Shown here one piece after another: positions 24,774 to 38,503 of a stretch of 64,000 bases of DNA (positions within the stretch are counted from its first letter, which is position 1; every line of letters starts with the position of its first letter). The notes beneath the pieces are model-generated. The model did no database searches, was not told the DNA's origin, and saw nothing but the letters and a program-made list of their open reading frames with translations. The stretch comes from Hetaerina americana. Taxonomy: Eukaryota > Arthropoda > Insecta > Odonata > Calopterygidae. The position numbers and the translations under genes were made by a program. The stretch is taken from positions 5,446,665 through 5,510,664 of the forward strand of contig JAKTNV010000024.1 of NCBI GenBank assembly GCA_022747635.1, in the 5' to 3' direction.

Positions 24774-27700
24774 GCATTATGCGTATGTATAAGGAGTACA
24801 TGTTAATTTTAAATAACCAAGGGCAACTGTCGTAGTAGTACTGGAGTTTGGGCAATTCATCCATTTCGCCTCAACGTACAGGAGGCATCGTACATTCAAG
24901 CCCACTCATGGATCAATTCCCCGCAAAGACTGCCAAAACCCAAGCATCTCCCGCATACAGCAGACATTTCAATGGCACAGTGAGTGCGAATACATAGAAT
25001 ATTTCAACCGAATGTCACCTCACAACAGACACCATCACATGCAGTCATACGTCCAGGATGTTCCCTCTCATCACTGTGCGAGTGACAGGACCCCACACTA
25101 TATAGCTGTTGAGCGCTTTCATGGAAAATTGCTATAAATAATACACAATACTATATGTTCCTCATGCCTCTGTGGCAGATGTTTCAATATTTATCTGCGA
25201 AGACTCATCTACCATTCACTCTCACCAAGTCAGGTGACGTTTGAGAAGTAAATAATGCTTCGCAAAAGCTTAGGGTTAATTTACGATCTACTAACTTTCA
25301 ACAACAAGAGCCGATTTTCCGCGCAGATCAGCATTGCCTCTTCATATAGGGAGTAAGAAATACCTAAACTGCTTTTATTGCGTGAGGATGATTTTACTTG
25401 AAGCATTGTGATATTCCGAAACTTAATTCTTCCATTCAGTTGTGTTTGCCAGGCGATCGCTTCCGCTTAAGTCCTCTAGAAAAAGTCTGCGAAATATCGT
25501 TCGTGAGTGCGTCGTTATTTTTCCTTCCGCCCGCGCGCCTTGTTAGCCGAGACTACATACTTATCGTTTGCTATGACAGTAATCCATTACTGTGTCGCTG
25601 AGACTACGTGGCGACGACTAAGCTCGTTGTGTCCGTCTGTAAGAACGACAGAAAAATATTCCGCGTAACGCTTCTAGGGACCCAGGGATCCCTCTCAATT
25701 TGGTTCTTTCCCCTGAGTGGTTATTTGCATTTTTTTTTGTCCGCGTCCTTTAGGACATCGTCGTCGGGGCAACCCGGTGCGTATTTTTTTCACCCTTTTC
25801 GTCCTCGTACTGTCGACCCTTTTCCGGCATCATAAAGGGTTCAAGGAACCGCGTAGAGAGGAGCGCGGTAGAAAGGGTGAGCCTTGATATAGGGGTCGGA
25901 TCAAGGTTTATTTCCAGAGAGGAGGATCGGAGGTGGGGGCGAAGGAGGGTGGTGTATCTCGTCCTGATGGTTACGCATAAGGGTGTGTGTGTGTGTTGGA
26001 TAGCAGTAACCCATGACGACGAAGCCGGCCCTTATATATGTATACGAGTATGTGTACATATGATATCTCTCTGATGTTCCGTGGATCCATCGACCCTTAA
26101 CCTTCCTCCTCATTCGGCCACCACCCCCTTACGCTGCTTCCCTCCGGCCGCCTCCTCATCCCAATTCCTCAGCTGCCCCCACCCACGCACCCCGTAAGGC
26201 AATTCGCTGAGGCACCGCGAATCGCCACCGCTCCGCCGAATGACTCCAATAAACGTATGAATGCAACGACGTGAAAAATTCCGGCTGCACCGTTCCTGCG
26301 TGAGGCAAGTCGTCTTTGAGTGATGGAAAGCCATCATCCGGGTTCCAAATTGAACAGCCCCCTTCCTCTTCGCTCATTTTCGTTCAGAGGCTTGTTCGCG
26401 TCGGGACTTAGGAAGTTTTGTCCCATTTCCGCGATCGTTTCTGCCTTCTACTGCATTTTTTTTTTTTTAAGTGCCCAGTTCTGTAAGTGCCAACGTCATT
26501 TAATTTGGTTGAATGACGGGAGTTCGCTGCCGCTGCTGGCGGTCGTTTATCACGATGATATCCTCATCCAAGGAAATGGGCGTATTTATAAAAAAGGGCG
26601 TAAACTTAATGTAAGTAGCCTAATGCTAGCACGTCCGTTCACGAAGCGATTGGAATCCACGAGTCACAAAATTTTAAGCTTTTAATCATTCATGAAATCA
26701 TTTGTTAATTTTCGGAACGAGGCAGCAATACAAATTATACAACCAAACTACTCTTCGCCGCTGATGGGAGGATTGCAGTTTCACTGTTATGCACTGGTGA
26801 TTCAAATTCATAAGATCAGTGTGATTCTGGGGTAAAAGAATGGTTCGCGGAATCGGCCGAAATGATAGGATGCGGGGGAGGGGCAGCGAAATCTACCTCA
26901 TCGGTCTCCGTGGAAAATTTATTCTAGCAAACACTCACTTGGAACGCTAAAATTTCTCCCTTTAAAGGATTCCAGAGGGAAAATAATGCCCAAATAGGGT
27001 ATCGGGTTGGGAGTTACTAGGAGGAGGATATCAAAGTCGATAAACGTAGTGTTGGGACAAGGATGTTGTTACATGCTTGGGATTGAGTCGGAAGCAGAAA
27101 AATGCACATTTGTTCAGGATGAGGTTGGGAATACTAGGAATGCTGTAGTTCAGCTTCCATTTTCCTTTTAATTTTATTTGTTTATTATTCGAAAGTTGTC
27201 TCTCTAATGACTTATATTTGAGTTGAAATGTTCAGCGGGTTAGTAGTATCAGCAGCCTTTACTATTAAAGCTTTCCATCATCATTAATTGTAATGAATAT
27301 CGCTTGTTCGAATTTAATATTTATAGATTTACCATTATTGTTAATAAATCTAATAAAAAGCTCATTTTTTCCTGCCATTTATTTCAGAACGGCGTGGAAT
27401 CGCAGTAATCATAGATAGTTTTTGTTGTAATTTATATTATATATTTGAAAGTAGAATTTATAGAATCTCCATTAATTGTTACCCAAAATATTAAGAACGG
27501 ATGATTAACCATGATTCCTTGACAGGCTTACTCTTAAGCACGCGATTTTTAATGTAAGCCACCACATTGGACCTTCTAAGTAGACAAAATATTCGGCTAT
27601 AGACACATTAAATTATAATTCCAATTTAGGCAGGAAATTAATTCAAATATTTACGAATTTAAAACCTTACTTAATTTTTAATCTTCTCACTGACACTCTC

Positions 27701-28357
27701 TCCTCCACGTGTTAATTTGATGAAAAATGATCTGTCCCAAAAATCGCCTCCACTCAAAAATCGGTGATAAATTACACTAGAAAAGATGCTACCTATTTGA
27801 GACTAGCTTCTTTCTCCCGGAAAGTATCAGATACGGTCATGTTAAAACTCTTTCCGGAGGGTAATCCTCCGATAAAAACTCCCGCTTCTTCCTTCCGTCC
27901 GCATTAGAGCGGCCTAGGAATGCATATAACACGGTTGCATCCGGTGTGTGGCGAAGGAAATCAATTCGTTATACAAGGCGCCGCATTACAATAGCGTACG
28001 TCCTTCGAGCTGCCCGCCGTCATCGACCGTTATGGCTTTAGGAGGCGTCTCTTCAGGGTGCTAATTTGCTGCTTAATTGCTTCCAAGTGATTCCGGGCCT
28101 CCGAAATCCTTGCCCGCCTCTCCCTCCCCATTCGTGGCGGCTGCGGCATTTAAATCATTCGTGTGTGCCTTCGCCGATCGAGTGATTCACGCGGACATAA
28201 TGGGAGGCGATGGATCAATTCAAAACTGACGCCGGACCAATATGAGGCTATCAGTGGCGGGCCTTATGCGAGATGTTTATTTCTCTTCCCTTCTCCTCGC
28301 CTCCATTGAATGTAAACACAGGATAGCACAGCGTTACTCGTAATTCTTCGCAAGAGG
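24771..28357. other. Non-coding spacer
   Basis: About 3.6 kb with no recognised gene. A (GT)n run lies at about 25983-25996. Moderately GC-rich patches occur at 25.4-26.5 kb and 27.9-28.3 kb. The 121-codon open frame at 26320-26685 has no domain. Confidence 0.45.
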
Positions 28358-28909
28358 ATGGGGGAGGTGGGAAAATTCTCCTTGGTATTCAATAGCGTCC
28401 TCCACTCGCATGCTTTTTCCCTCTTCTCTCCGTCTCACGTCCCAATCCTATCCTCGTCGATAGGCTGGATTTCAGCCTCATCCCCGCTCTCCCCTCTTCG
28501 CCCCCATTTCCTCCTCCTCCTCCCGTCGCCTCCGTCTTCCCAGCCTGCCCTGCAGTCGCCATCTCCGCAAATGGCAGTGGCAGACAATGGCTTCTCCTCG
28601 TTGAGGAGAGGACTGGCGCTTTGCCAGCGTGCGCTGACTGGGGAAAAAAGCGGAGGGAGGGAGGGAGGGGAAGAGGAGGGTCCAGGAAGGAAGTCTGCTC
28701 TTTTCCTCTTCTCCACCCCCGACGCTAATTCTCCGCAATGCTCCCCTCACTCGTTTCTTCTCTTTTTCGTTCTGCCTCCTCCACGCCCGTCCGGCTCACT
28801 TCCGCACCTGCCTCCCGTATCCGCGTTATCCCTCCATCCACTCTGCCCCGCTCCACTTGTCGCATTCGTTTCTTTCCCAGTTCGTTCTCGGGGTCGGAAT
28901 CGGTCTTAA
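28358..28909. other. Pyrimidine-rich block with open frames on both strands
   Basis: C+T-rich on the plus strand, with a purine-rich interruption at about 28630-28690 that includes GGAGGGAGGGAGG. A 183-codon plus-strand frame fills the block, with Ser/Pro/Leu-rich low-complexity translation, and two minus-strand frames overlap it. No domain, repeat unit or transmembrane pattern is convincing, so I do not call a gene. Confidence 0.45.
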
Positions 28910-29547
28910 ATGCATGATCCTCGAGCGGATTTTTGCTTCTTCGACGAGGATCAAAGATCTTGTTCTAACAATGAGCACCCGTTTCACAATCGTCCAAGTT
29001 AAAGAGTGTGGTTAATTCATCGGCATCTCCCGTGCATTCCGTGTCATGGTGGTTTCCGATTGATGCATAATATACCCGACTGATGAAGGTCTACGCATCT
29101 CCCCTAGTCAAGGAGTGATGCTACCCTGCGGCATTCATGACGCAGGGAAGTGAGCCCTTGTCTTTTAGTGTGCCTGGCGTTTTACGTTGGCCAACAGACT
29201 GACTAGACGGGCGTATAAAATCATCATAACGGTTTTTTTTCGTTGGTACTCGTAGTAGCCGGTCGATGACACTCGAGCGACGAAAATGATAAATACGTTT
29301 TGAATTCTATTGTACGTGTGCGTATTACTGGTAGAAATTGGAGAGGTTTAGAATACAAAGTGCCATCGATGGTGTGAAAAATGTTTAGCTTACAACTCCA
29401 TAGTTCGTGTCTGTGGCCTGGTAATGGAAAAGGTTATTCCAAATCTAGTAATCGAAGTACATTCAGTATGGTATTCATAAAATATTATCTTTCGACGTCT
29501 TAAACGTAGACCGCGATTTTAAGTATAATTTTATTAACCGAAAAAAA
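28910..29547. other. Non-coding spacer
   Basis: No gene recognised. A short hairpin (CCCTGCG / CGCAGGG, 10-nt loop) lies at about 29124-29148. Confidence 0.45.
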
Positions 29548-29702
29548 CCGCCACAATTCACCTGGATGTTGGTTTGATAGATACAGATAGAGGTCACTTA
29601 GTACTAAGTCCTACGGCGTCAGAAATTCACACATTGGGCGTTATCAGGATTCGAACATGGATCCTTCGGTCAATAGCTGAGCTATCTACCGATTAACTCA
29701 CC
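29548..29702 (-). mobile_element. tRNA-derived SINE, internally deleted copy
   Basis: On the minus strand, an A-box-like TGAGTTAATCGGTAGA begins near 29702 and a B-box, TGTTCGAATCC (10 of 11 to consensus), lies at 29647-29657. The body that follows matches the SINE at 43411. Shared pieces are ATGTGTGAA, then ACGCCGT, then CTTAGTACT, then a stretch like CTAYCAAA. The central segment present at 43490-43590 is missing here, so this copy is shorter. Transcription would be by RNA polymerase III from the internal promoter, with reverse transcription supplied by a LINE. Confidence 0.75.
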
Positions 29703-32700
29703 ATAGCCTTATATGTATTATGTTATAATTTTTGAATTGGATACTTGTAAACTGGAGAATATTGTAAATTATTTGGGGGTCCTCCAAAAATTAAACTGAG
29801 ACTGTTTTTGCTGGAAGGACATTATCAATCCCTTCCGAACGATTGCCCATTTTAAACAAACGGATTATTTTTCATACATAAGTATCACGCTTTACTTCAA
29901 CTCTGTTTTCCGAAGTGGTGTAGTTGAGAAGAATGGGTATTCATTGTTAAAAATTAATAGTATAGTCCTGAAATAATAATGGGGCCTTGGAACCGACGTT
30001 TATGACACAAATTAGCCAATTTTTCCAGGAACGAGTCGCACACATTGATTTCACGCGATTCCACGGTGGCAAAGTATGGTAATCTTGAGCACTAAAAATT
30101 CCAAGGACTCCCATTGCGAATCTGAAATCGTATTAAAAAATTCCAAAAATTCGCTAGCCTCATAAAACTTTTATAACCCATTCTTCGTCGTGGCGTTATT
30201 TTAAGGGGAATATGAGGAGGACCAAAAACTTTTGAAAAGTCGTGTAATTTCCTCGTCGTCCATGTAAGTTGCTCCATGCCGAACGTTAATTATAGCGCGC
30301 GCGATAAATTTATTTTATTCTCGTTTACCTTTGATACGCATACTGCTATACCTGCGCCTATACAATATTGTCCCATTTATATCCCCTCCACTTTTTGAAC
30401 CTCGAATTTACATTTCAAGAATGGGATTTTGGTTACTTGATGGTAGAATCATCTACGGCAGTTCGTGCATAAGCTACTATAAAATTACCATTCCCAAAAA
30501 GTTTAGTTGCATCTGCTTTGATTCATTTTTGAAGCCATGTGAAATTTTTATATCGAATTTTAATCCAATACTTCCCCTTCCATGTCCCTTATTTTTCCAT
30601 GAAATCTTTAATTTTCAAAACTAAAATGTAGTAACGGCGTGGATTTTCGGGAACCCTAGCTACTTGGTTGCGAATGTGCCGCTAATTCGCTGGGAAAGGA
30701 ATTGTTGAGGAAAATCGATGCATTCGTGTAGATATTTTTTCCAACTTCTTCTATATTTCGCCTGCGCAGTGCACGCATTAGCCTTTAAAGTTCTCTTTCG
30801 CAAAATATTTGATTTTGGATTACTTACTAAGGTGAAAACTTTGGTCAGGCGCTCGGTCGCAGTCACGACTCTATTGCTTTCGAAGAAGGTTAGGTTTCTG
30901 TGAAATATTGAAACATTAGTTATGAGATTGCCAAACCATGATGAGTGTGAAGAAAAAGTCGAAACTAATCGTGGACCCAGCCTCGTAAATTCAGTGTCGC
31001 TCCTGTTTCTACACATCGTTCATACCTTCTGCGTGGGATGGAGTTGATGACTGTATCGATATCTGCCAACAACTTGAAGAGAGTTCATCAGGTCTACGCC
31101 ATTCAATGACTTATAGATTCCTATATTGAAACCTGCATGTAAACTAGGAATCTCAATTCCTTATCGTTATTTCCGTTCATTACATTCAGTCGCCGCACCT
31201 TAGTTCTTTGAAATTCATATCTAACTGGTTTTCATTCATATCTTCATTTATTATTTATCTGATTGTATTCAAATTCTGCCCTTCTCTCCCTTGGTTTATA
31301 AAACGGAACCCTTCCCAACGGGTGGTCACTTTATTTTCAGGTGGGTTCATAGCAAAATAATACAGAGAAGTATTAAAAAATTCGTAAAAGACGTCGCATA
31401 AGAAAATATATCGGGGTAACTTAGTTGAGCATAATTACGGGGTAACGCGCAGGACTCACAAACTCTTTCCGTAAATAATGAAGCGGTGATCTACGTGTGA
31501 CAAGGTTTCACACCAGAGTGAAGCGTGAGCCAAGGCAATAGGAGGAGAGGCTGGAGTCGAGTTAAGGGGTGATCATTTGGAGGGAGGCTGTTCTGCTGTG
31601 TGTCCATTCGCTGCGTCAGCAGGTTGGGAAGGGTGCGTGGGGAGGCCCTTCTTCGACCTTGACGGCGGTGCGTGAGGGCTCGTGGGCTTCGCTCCATCTT
31701 CGGCACGTCCTTGCCATTTCTTCGCCCCTGCGTAGCGGATCGACGAGGGATCATGGGCCCGACTCAATTGTGTTCGCCAACTGTTATTGATTTACAAGTG
31801 ACGTGTGATTAGGGATTTGTGAAGTTCATGTAACACAATACCTCCCCCCTCCATCACAACGGATAAGAAGCGCCTCCATTAAGGTGGAAGCGATCCAGAA
31901 GGGCCCCAGTTGATTATGTAATCGTTACGATGATAGAATTCGTATATTAATTAATAGAATTCGTTGTTTATAAGTTTATCGGATGCGTAAGTTGACGGAG
32001 CTTGGTTTACTGCCGATGGGGAATACGTACTTCGATTGAGTCTGCACTTCGAAGCCGTGGAATAAATGCCTTTTCGTCCTAATCTGCGGGAATAAGTTTT
32101 GCACTGTTCGCTCACTATTAATTTAAGCTTTCAAAAGTGCCAGTTCCCGGCGTGCCTAAGAGTTTCAGTGCGAGGAGCCCGCGACGGGCCCCGTTCCTGA
32201 AACATGCACGAGTGGTAATTAATTCCGTTTGGCGTTTACATTATTTAAACTGCATGCTTTATAAAAATCAATGCTTTCTGATTCAACTTAGCAAAATCTT
32301 ATCTTTTGGACCCAAGAAAAACTGCGAATTTAATTTAAAACTTAGTATGGAAGGTTTTGTTGAATTAATGATGTCTTTAGTATTCATTTGAACAATTATA
32401 CATTTTATATAACCTTATCGCAAAACATGGCTCTGTGAATCTCTGTGTGCATGCACATTTGTTAAGTTATAATATGAAAATTTCATCAGTTTGACGAAAC
32501 CGGTTGTACTGTATTAATTATTTTCAAAACGCACTAAGATTTTAATTCTATCTAGTAAAAGTTCATCAAAAAACCAAGCGAATACAGTGATAAACTCCGA
32601 GTGATTTTGGGAGATGGAAAATAAGCATACCTCGCACTAGGTACCAAGCATATGAAATTCACAGGCATGACCAGGGCGCAGTTATTTTCTCTGTGTCACC

Positions 32701-32774
32701 TGTGGATTAAAAAATGATTTGGTCCCCGAAACTTCATGCCAATCGTATGAAGTTGGGATCATGCTGAGCTATAC
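29703..32774. other. Non-coding AT-rich spacer
   Basis: No gene recognised. Open frames reach 118 codons (30660-31016, minus) without a recognisable domain. A patch at 31.5-31.8 kb is GC-richer. Confidence 0.45.
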
Positions 32775-32850
32775 CCGGGGTAATCGACCCCATCTTTCAG
32801 TGGCCGAACGTTTTACTCAGTGGGCTACCACTAAGTAAACGCTCGGAATA
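32775..32850 (-). repeat. tRNA-like sequence (degenerate SINE head)
   Basis: The minus strand reads TTAGTGGTAGCCCACTG in an A-box/D-arm-like position and GGGGTCGATTACCCC in a T-arm position, a degenerate B-box at 32780-32790. The arrangement is that of a tRNA head, but the acceptor stem is not paired. It does not share the body of the 29.6/43.5 kb SINE. Confidence 0.4.
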
Positions 32851-33888
32851 CGAACATAGGTCGATTGCCTCTGGAGATTCTCGGCGATAAATATTCAATT
32901 AATAGTCTTGGTATTACGAAATGCAAACTCAGGGCCGAGAACTTTGTGCGTAATTCAGTCCTCATGCCATGTAAATATTGCCATGAAATATGAGCGCACG
33001 CACAATGCATAACAACTTCTCCGATAAAAGGATGTAGGAACTAAAACATGCTGAAAATGCTTAATGCACGATTTTCTACGTGTGTTAACCCATGAAGATG
33101 AGCCCATTTTAACCTCATTGGCCTTTAGCACGTATTATAGCAAAAATATCATGCCTACTTCTCATCCTTTTATGTATCACGTTACGGGCGCTTCTGAAGT
33201 TTTAGGTCGTGGTATGTTCGGAGTTGAGCTTGTTGTATCCCCCCTCCATCTATCCTTTGGTGCGTTCGCCAAAGATCGTGCTGTCACCCAAATGGTGGGT
33301 GGGATGGCGCTCTTGATTAGCATAAAAACTTGGCGAGCGTATCCCGGAGCAGTGTATCCCGTACATACCTTTGAACCCGAGGACCTCGTACGAAATTTGA
33401 GTCTCGTCACGGATTTCTGCTGGAATATTCGGGAGACAGGGTATCCATTGGGCTACGAAGGCAACTTTTATTCAATAATAAGACCAACGACTTAGCATTA
33501 GAGAACAACGATGTTGATAGTTTCAATAAGCGTAATTTTTAACGAAAATATTTACATGAAACTGCAATTTAATTTTCAAGATATAAAAATCAGCTAATTT
33601 CGAATTTACGGTCATTATGTCATTATTTTGATCGGGAATAGTTCTGTGAAGCACAAATTTTCAACCACTTCATGATTTAAGCATATTTTATTTTCCACTT
33701 CCCCGTTAAATAGAAATGATTTCAGTTTTGGAATAGCAGTTGATCAACATGTGCAAATGTTTACATTAGTGTTTAATGATTCCCGTGAAAGTTATTGATT
33801 TGAAATGATAGATCACCCAGAATTTAACACATTCATAAAATCCATATTTTTTCAAGTCTTTCCTGGTAATAAGGCATTTGGGACTTGT
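32851..33888. other. Spacer with an unrecognised 143-codon open frame
   Basis: A plus-strand frame at 33064-33495 encodes 143 residues with no recognised motif. It has no supporting splice signals or paralogue in the window and its length is near the chance maximum for this window. The minus strand across it carries a tRNA-like phrase (TAGCCCAATGGATACC), so part may be an old SINE. Confidence 0.3.
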
Positions 33889-33960
33889 CAAGACCTACCC
33901 AATTAGCTAAATGGCTAACGAACTCTTCGATTACACTGGAGATTTTGGTTCGAGTCCCGT
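33889..33960 (+). repeat. tRNA-like sequence (SINE head or tRNA pseudogene)
   Basis: The A-box-like TAGCTAAATGG at 33904-33914 and a perfect B-box, GGTTCGAGTCC, at 33947-33957 are spaced as in a tRNA. The acceptor stem is not convincing and there is no T-run terminator directly after, so it is a pol III promoter relic, not a functional tRNA. Confidence 0.5.
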
Positions 33961-35600
33961 TTGATTTATGTGGCTACTTAATGGACTTTATGCAGGTGAT
34001 CGTCAGAATAATCTTTGTTGAGAGGTTATTCAGGGAATCAGCTGTAGAAAATCCAATAAGTTACAAATTAAACTTATCCTCTCAATAACCACTCACTAAA
34101 GGTTATTGAAGGAATCGTTGGTTTTTCATAACAGATAAAGTCATTAGTTTTTCTGATAAACCTGATAACTTATACTGCACTTAAACGAAAATACCTCAGA
34201 TATATTTTAAATTGTCCTCTATGTATTTAACTCTGAAACGAATGATTTTCTTCAATTTTGTATTGCCGTTTTCGTTAGAGTTTAAGAAAATGAGATAACC
34301 CTTATTTTATATTCTCGATCTTCTGCTTGGCTCTCGGTTTTTCAAGGGCGAAAAGTTAACGACTTTAATCTTGAGGGTTTATTTCACTATAACTTTTAGT
34401 TAGCGTATCATGTAAGGTAGGGAAAATATTTATTATTTCCTAATCATTTTGCATCGAATCGCCATGCTACTTCGTACATTTTGCTCTGCCAAATCTTGAC
34501 CGAAAGACGTTCTATTCTTTCCCTTTTTTAAAGTTCGCTGTCGCCTGCACCGGAGACGCATCCCTGAAATTCTTTTATGACATTATACTCATACCCGATT
34601 GGGTGGTAACTTTTTAGTATTTTTTTATGAGTAAACGGCCGAATTTAAAAGAAAAAATCACGAAAAACCATAAATATGTTGTCTATCAAGTAACTCGACG
34701 AATAAAGTTGAGATTTGATGTCAAAGTGAACGAACCCCGTACACTTTCCTAGATCCTCATTTTTTATTTCTATGCGAACGCTTAGTTTTTGACGAGATGA
34801 AGAGCGTGGTCTCTGGTCCCGAGGTCTCTTGGCTTCTTTTACGCTTCGGTCGTTTATCGACGCGTGTGATAGTTGATTGCGTTGGGTCACGAGTTCCTCA
34901 TCCTCTCTTCCGGCTCCCCTAAATGGTGTCAGAGGTTGTCGGCGGTCTGCGATAGTTTCATTGGAATACGAGAGACCGGAGGCATCTCGTTTGATAAACT
35001 CCGTGAAATTGATGGAAGACATTTGAAATATTAAAAAAATGCCTTTCATGCAGAAGTACGCTTAAATGAAAGAAAATCATTTTTTTTCTAAATTTTTATG
35101 CGAAAATGGCTCGGGTAATGTATTACATTCCGTATGGAAATACGAAGGGAACTGGAATCGATTACAAAATGTGTGGCATTCCCATGAGTCCAATTCGGAT
35201 CGGCGGTGACTGGAGGCTAGCGAACCGGCGCGGACCACCGCTTTGAGAATCACATCGGTTGGCAGTAGGTATTCGGATAGCGGTACCAGGTCTCTTCCGC
35301 GAGTTTTTTTCGAAGGATGCCATGGATGGGATGAGAAGTAGAGATCCTGACATGCCATTTTTTTCCTGAATCACACATTCCTGCTCCGGACTCCGCGCGT
35401 CCATTCACATATCCTTCGAAGCAATGCGGTACGCTTAACCTATCGTTGATCCGTTTGGTCGAAAAAGAATGAATCGCAGTTGCAAAATAAGCGAAATATT
35501 ATTGCCATATATGAAACCGCCCCTCGGTCCATTGTGCGCTTACCTACAGCGGTATTCATTCTTGCTCTTTATACTTCCATTAAGCCTTTATCGAGGATCG
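33961..35600. other. Non-coding spacer
   Basis: AT-rich sequence with no recognised gene. A 134-codon minus-strand frame at 34645-35049 lacks any recognisable domain. Confidence 0.45.
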
Positions 35601-35880
35601 CGTTGGAGCGGCGGCTTCTGTACTGGTTTCCAACTCCGAGTGCTTGGGTTTGAATCCCGGCGGTGGCAGAATTTTTCATAAGTATTCCAATTCATAATTG
35701 CGTGTTATGTGCAGAGCATTTCTGGTGGAGTACTCCACCAGTCGGATGGGACGTTAAAATGTGGTTTGGTGTCTCTCGAGAAGGCTTACCGCCACGTTGG
35801 GCTTCTCTCAACAATTTCTTCATTCCTAGTTCAGCCAAGTTATCCACCTCTCCCTGCTGGCGCAAATGATCTTGACTCTC
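35601..35880 (+). mobile_element. Probable tRNA-derived SINE
   Basis: The head has a B-box-like GGTTTGAATCC at 35647-35657 with TGGAGCGGCGG upstream. About 90 bp downstream comes CGGATGGGACGTTAAA, a phrase I associate with the bodies of other arthropod SINEs from memory, followed by a GC-richer region to about 35870. The body differs from the 43.4 kb SINE, so this is a separate family or subfamily. Boundaries are approximate. Confidence 0.5.
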
Positions 35881-38503
35881 GGTCGTATCTTAACGTCGTG
35901 ACAACAGTAGAAAAACCTTTTTTTTCTTTCGCGCAATAGTTTTAAAAACGCAGGCTGCTTCGATAGGTGTGAGGATAGATCTTACCTTAGGAGAAGTCCT
36001 GTTCCTCGCCCTACGACGCTTCTATTTTCTCAAGTTTAACACGCGCAAGATGACGTGTCACGGTTTCCAGAAGCATCATCTGGATCCTCCTTCAGTAATC
36101 TATGATTCTATCCATATGGCAACACCCTCTCTTTTTTCTCTGCAGGCGGTAGTTTTATGGAACTCGACGAATCGTGTGTTTGGAGGACTTCAGTCCGCCC
36201 CTTGGATTGCGGCGATCTTTCGAGTGGCCGTTTGGAATCGTTCCATTCAATGCCCGACTGTCTCCGTCTTTCCGTCTCGCACTCTGCTCTTCTTCGTTGC
36301 TGACACATAATAAACATATTTTCCTTCATTCAGAAAGCATTCCAATAGTAATTTGATTTAGCGACTTTTCAATGATGAGTCGTCACATTTTTTCTATCGA
36401 AGGATAAGCAACAATGGGCGTTCACGTCCACTCACCCAGTGAAGTTTACGAGTAGAGTTAGTTGCATGTCACATTGCCTTAAAGTACTGTGCCGGAGAAA
36501 CGGGTTATTTTAGGTCTGGAGATCATTGGCCATCCCGTGAAATGTTTCTGAAGTGAAAGTACTGAAGAGAATTCGATCTCTCTGCTAGAGAATATGTTAA
36601 GTGACAACTCCTACTACCTACTCTTCTCATTGCCATTCTTTTTAATGCGTGCCATACCATCAAAAGTTTGTTTTAATTGGAGATAAATATGCCGTTCGGC
36701 GTCATCCACTTATCCCATGTACATTTTTAACTCATTTCTCAGAGACAAGCATCTTTTCATGGAACTCCTTCTTGGAATGCATAACCTCATTGTAATCATT
36801 CACGAAAATTTCCAATCTTGATAACGAAGATAAGATATTTTATGAGTTAAGTCAGCGTGGTATTTTCAATTATGAACATATATCTTAGCGGTCATTGGTG
36901 TAGAATTTCCGCCGTATGAATATATGATCAACTCATCCGCGATAACACTGAGATACTGTCCAGATAAATTTATCTCTGTCTCGCGAATTTCGCCTGAGTT
37001 ATCTCCGTAGTCCTCATCTTACGGTTTGAAAGAAAGTGAGATAAGTTTTTACTGTTATGGACACTCATTTGATGTGCTCATTGCATGAAGGGTTTAAGTT
37101 CAAAGTCAGCAACAAAAAATGGATAATTTACCTCAATCGCCCGAGCGAATATATTTAAATGTTGACCAAGAAAACCATGAAATACCTAAAAGCATATTTC
37201 ATAAACTTTTGAAACCACCATGATGTGAAAATTACATTTTAACTTAAAAATTAAATGCTATGAATCAAGAAATTCATTCAACTGAAACGACTTATATACG
37301 TTGGGTGCAAAATGAAAGACTTTCCGGTCACATTTTTCCGGAAACTTTTAATGTATCATCGGAATAATATACTTATATCCGTTTCACAGAAAAACAGCGT
37401 AACCACAGACCAATGTTTGGTTAAGTGTTTTACCTTCAATTGAACAGATGGAAATGGTATTTTTTTGCTCGTAGCCGGGTTGAGATAATGCCGGATGCTT
37501 TATCGTCTGAGAGAAAACGTTCATCGAATCAGTATTTTGGTGGTACTCGTACATGTTTATTCCGTCTCTTCGTCATCATTAATCACACATAATACGGATT
37601 TCGATACCATCCCAGCTTATTTTTTCCCTTCACTCCCCGATTGCCCACGCGTTCTCTGTACGTATTTTCGTGCACCTGTTGCCATTGTGCGATCAGTATC
37701 GATGCGAAGACCGTCGGAAATGCCAACTCCTTAATAATACCTCTTTTTCCTCTCCTGGACGTGTGGCAAACTTTTGAATTCAGTGAGTTGCCCTCACGAG
37801 TAGGTGGAGAATTTAAAAGACGATAGGAGATGGATTGGGAAACTAAGGTGCGGGACTTGCTTTATTCATCGCGCAAGGTAAATGGAATGATAATTTCTCT
37901 CTTTTCAATCTCACCTCTTTGGCAAAGGTATTGTCACAGTTTTGGTATTAATTTTACGTCATTGCCAGCACATTCGTGAAGCATTTATAAATATGTGTGT
38001 TTTAGACGCCTTACCTGCAAATATATCCTCTTATTCGGGAGATGATGTTGAATGTTGGGTTCATTCCTATGGACAAAAATATTCTCCCCAATTCATTTAT
38101 TGCCTTACGGTTCGACTTTATTTTGCGACTCGATCTCAAGTCTTTGCTTGCGTTACTGCCAGTTAATTAAGTAAAACATCATCAAATGTGGTTTTGTAAT
38201 CTCATATATAATGAAACTTAAAATTTCTAGGATTTTATAGCTACTCGGTTAGATCTCGAAAATCTCTTGAGAAGGAATGATGCCCAAAATTCATCATAAA
38301 AAATATAAAAATCATAAAAATGGGAATATTTTACCCATAAACCATCTTTCAAATATTTCTTTCCTATTCTTTCCTATGAAAAATACAGATTTCGTGTGTA
38401 TTCAATCACAGGAAATTACCTGTTTATTCCCTGACGCGTTTTGCTCGGGTTTAAATTTATTTCACATTTCCTCAACTTCTCCTTTGAGAGACACCAAGTC
38501 ACA
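35881..38503. other. Non-coding spacer
   Basis: No gene, RNA or repeat recognised. The 113-codon frame at 35969-36310 has no domain. Confidence 0.45.

Noticed and set aside
28358..28909. 183-codon frame
   Set aside because: Low complexity with open shadows on both strands; no domain.
33064..33495. 143-codon frame in non-biased sequence
   Set aside because: No recognisable domain, splice context or paralogue, and its length is near the chance maximum for the window. Reported only as spacer content.
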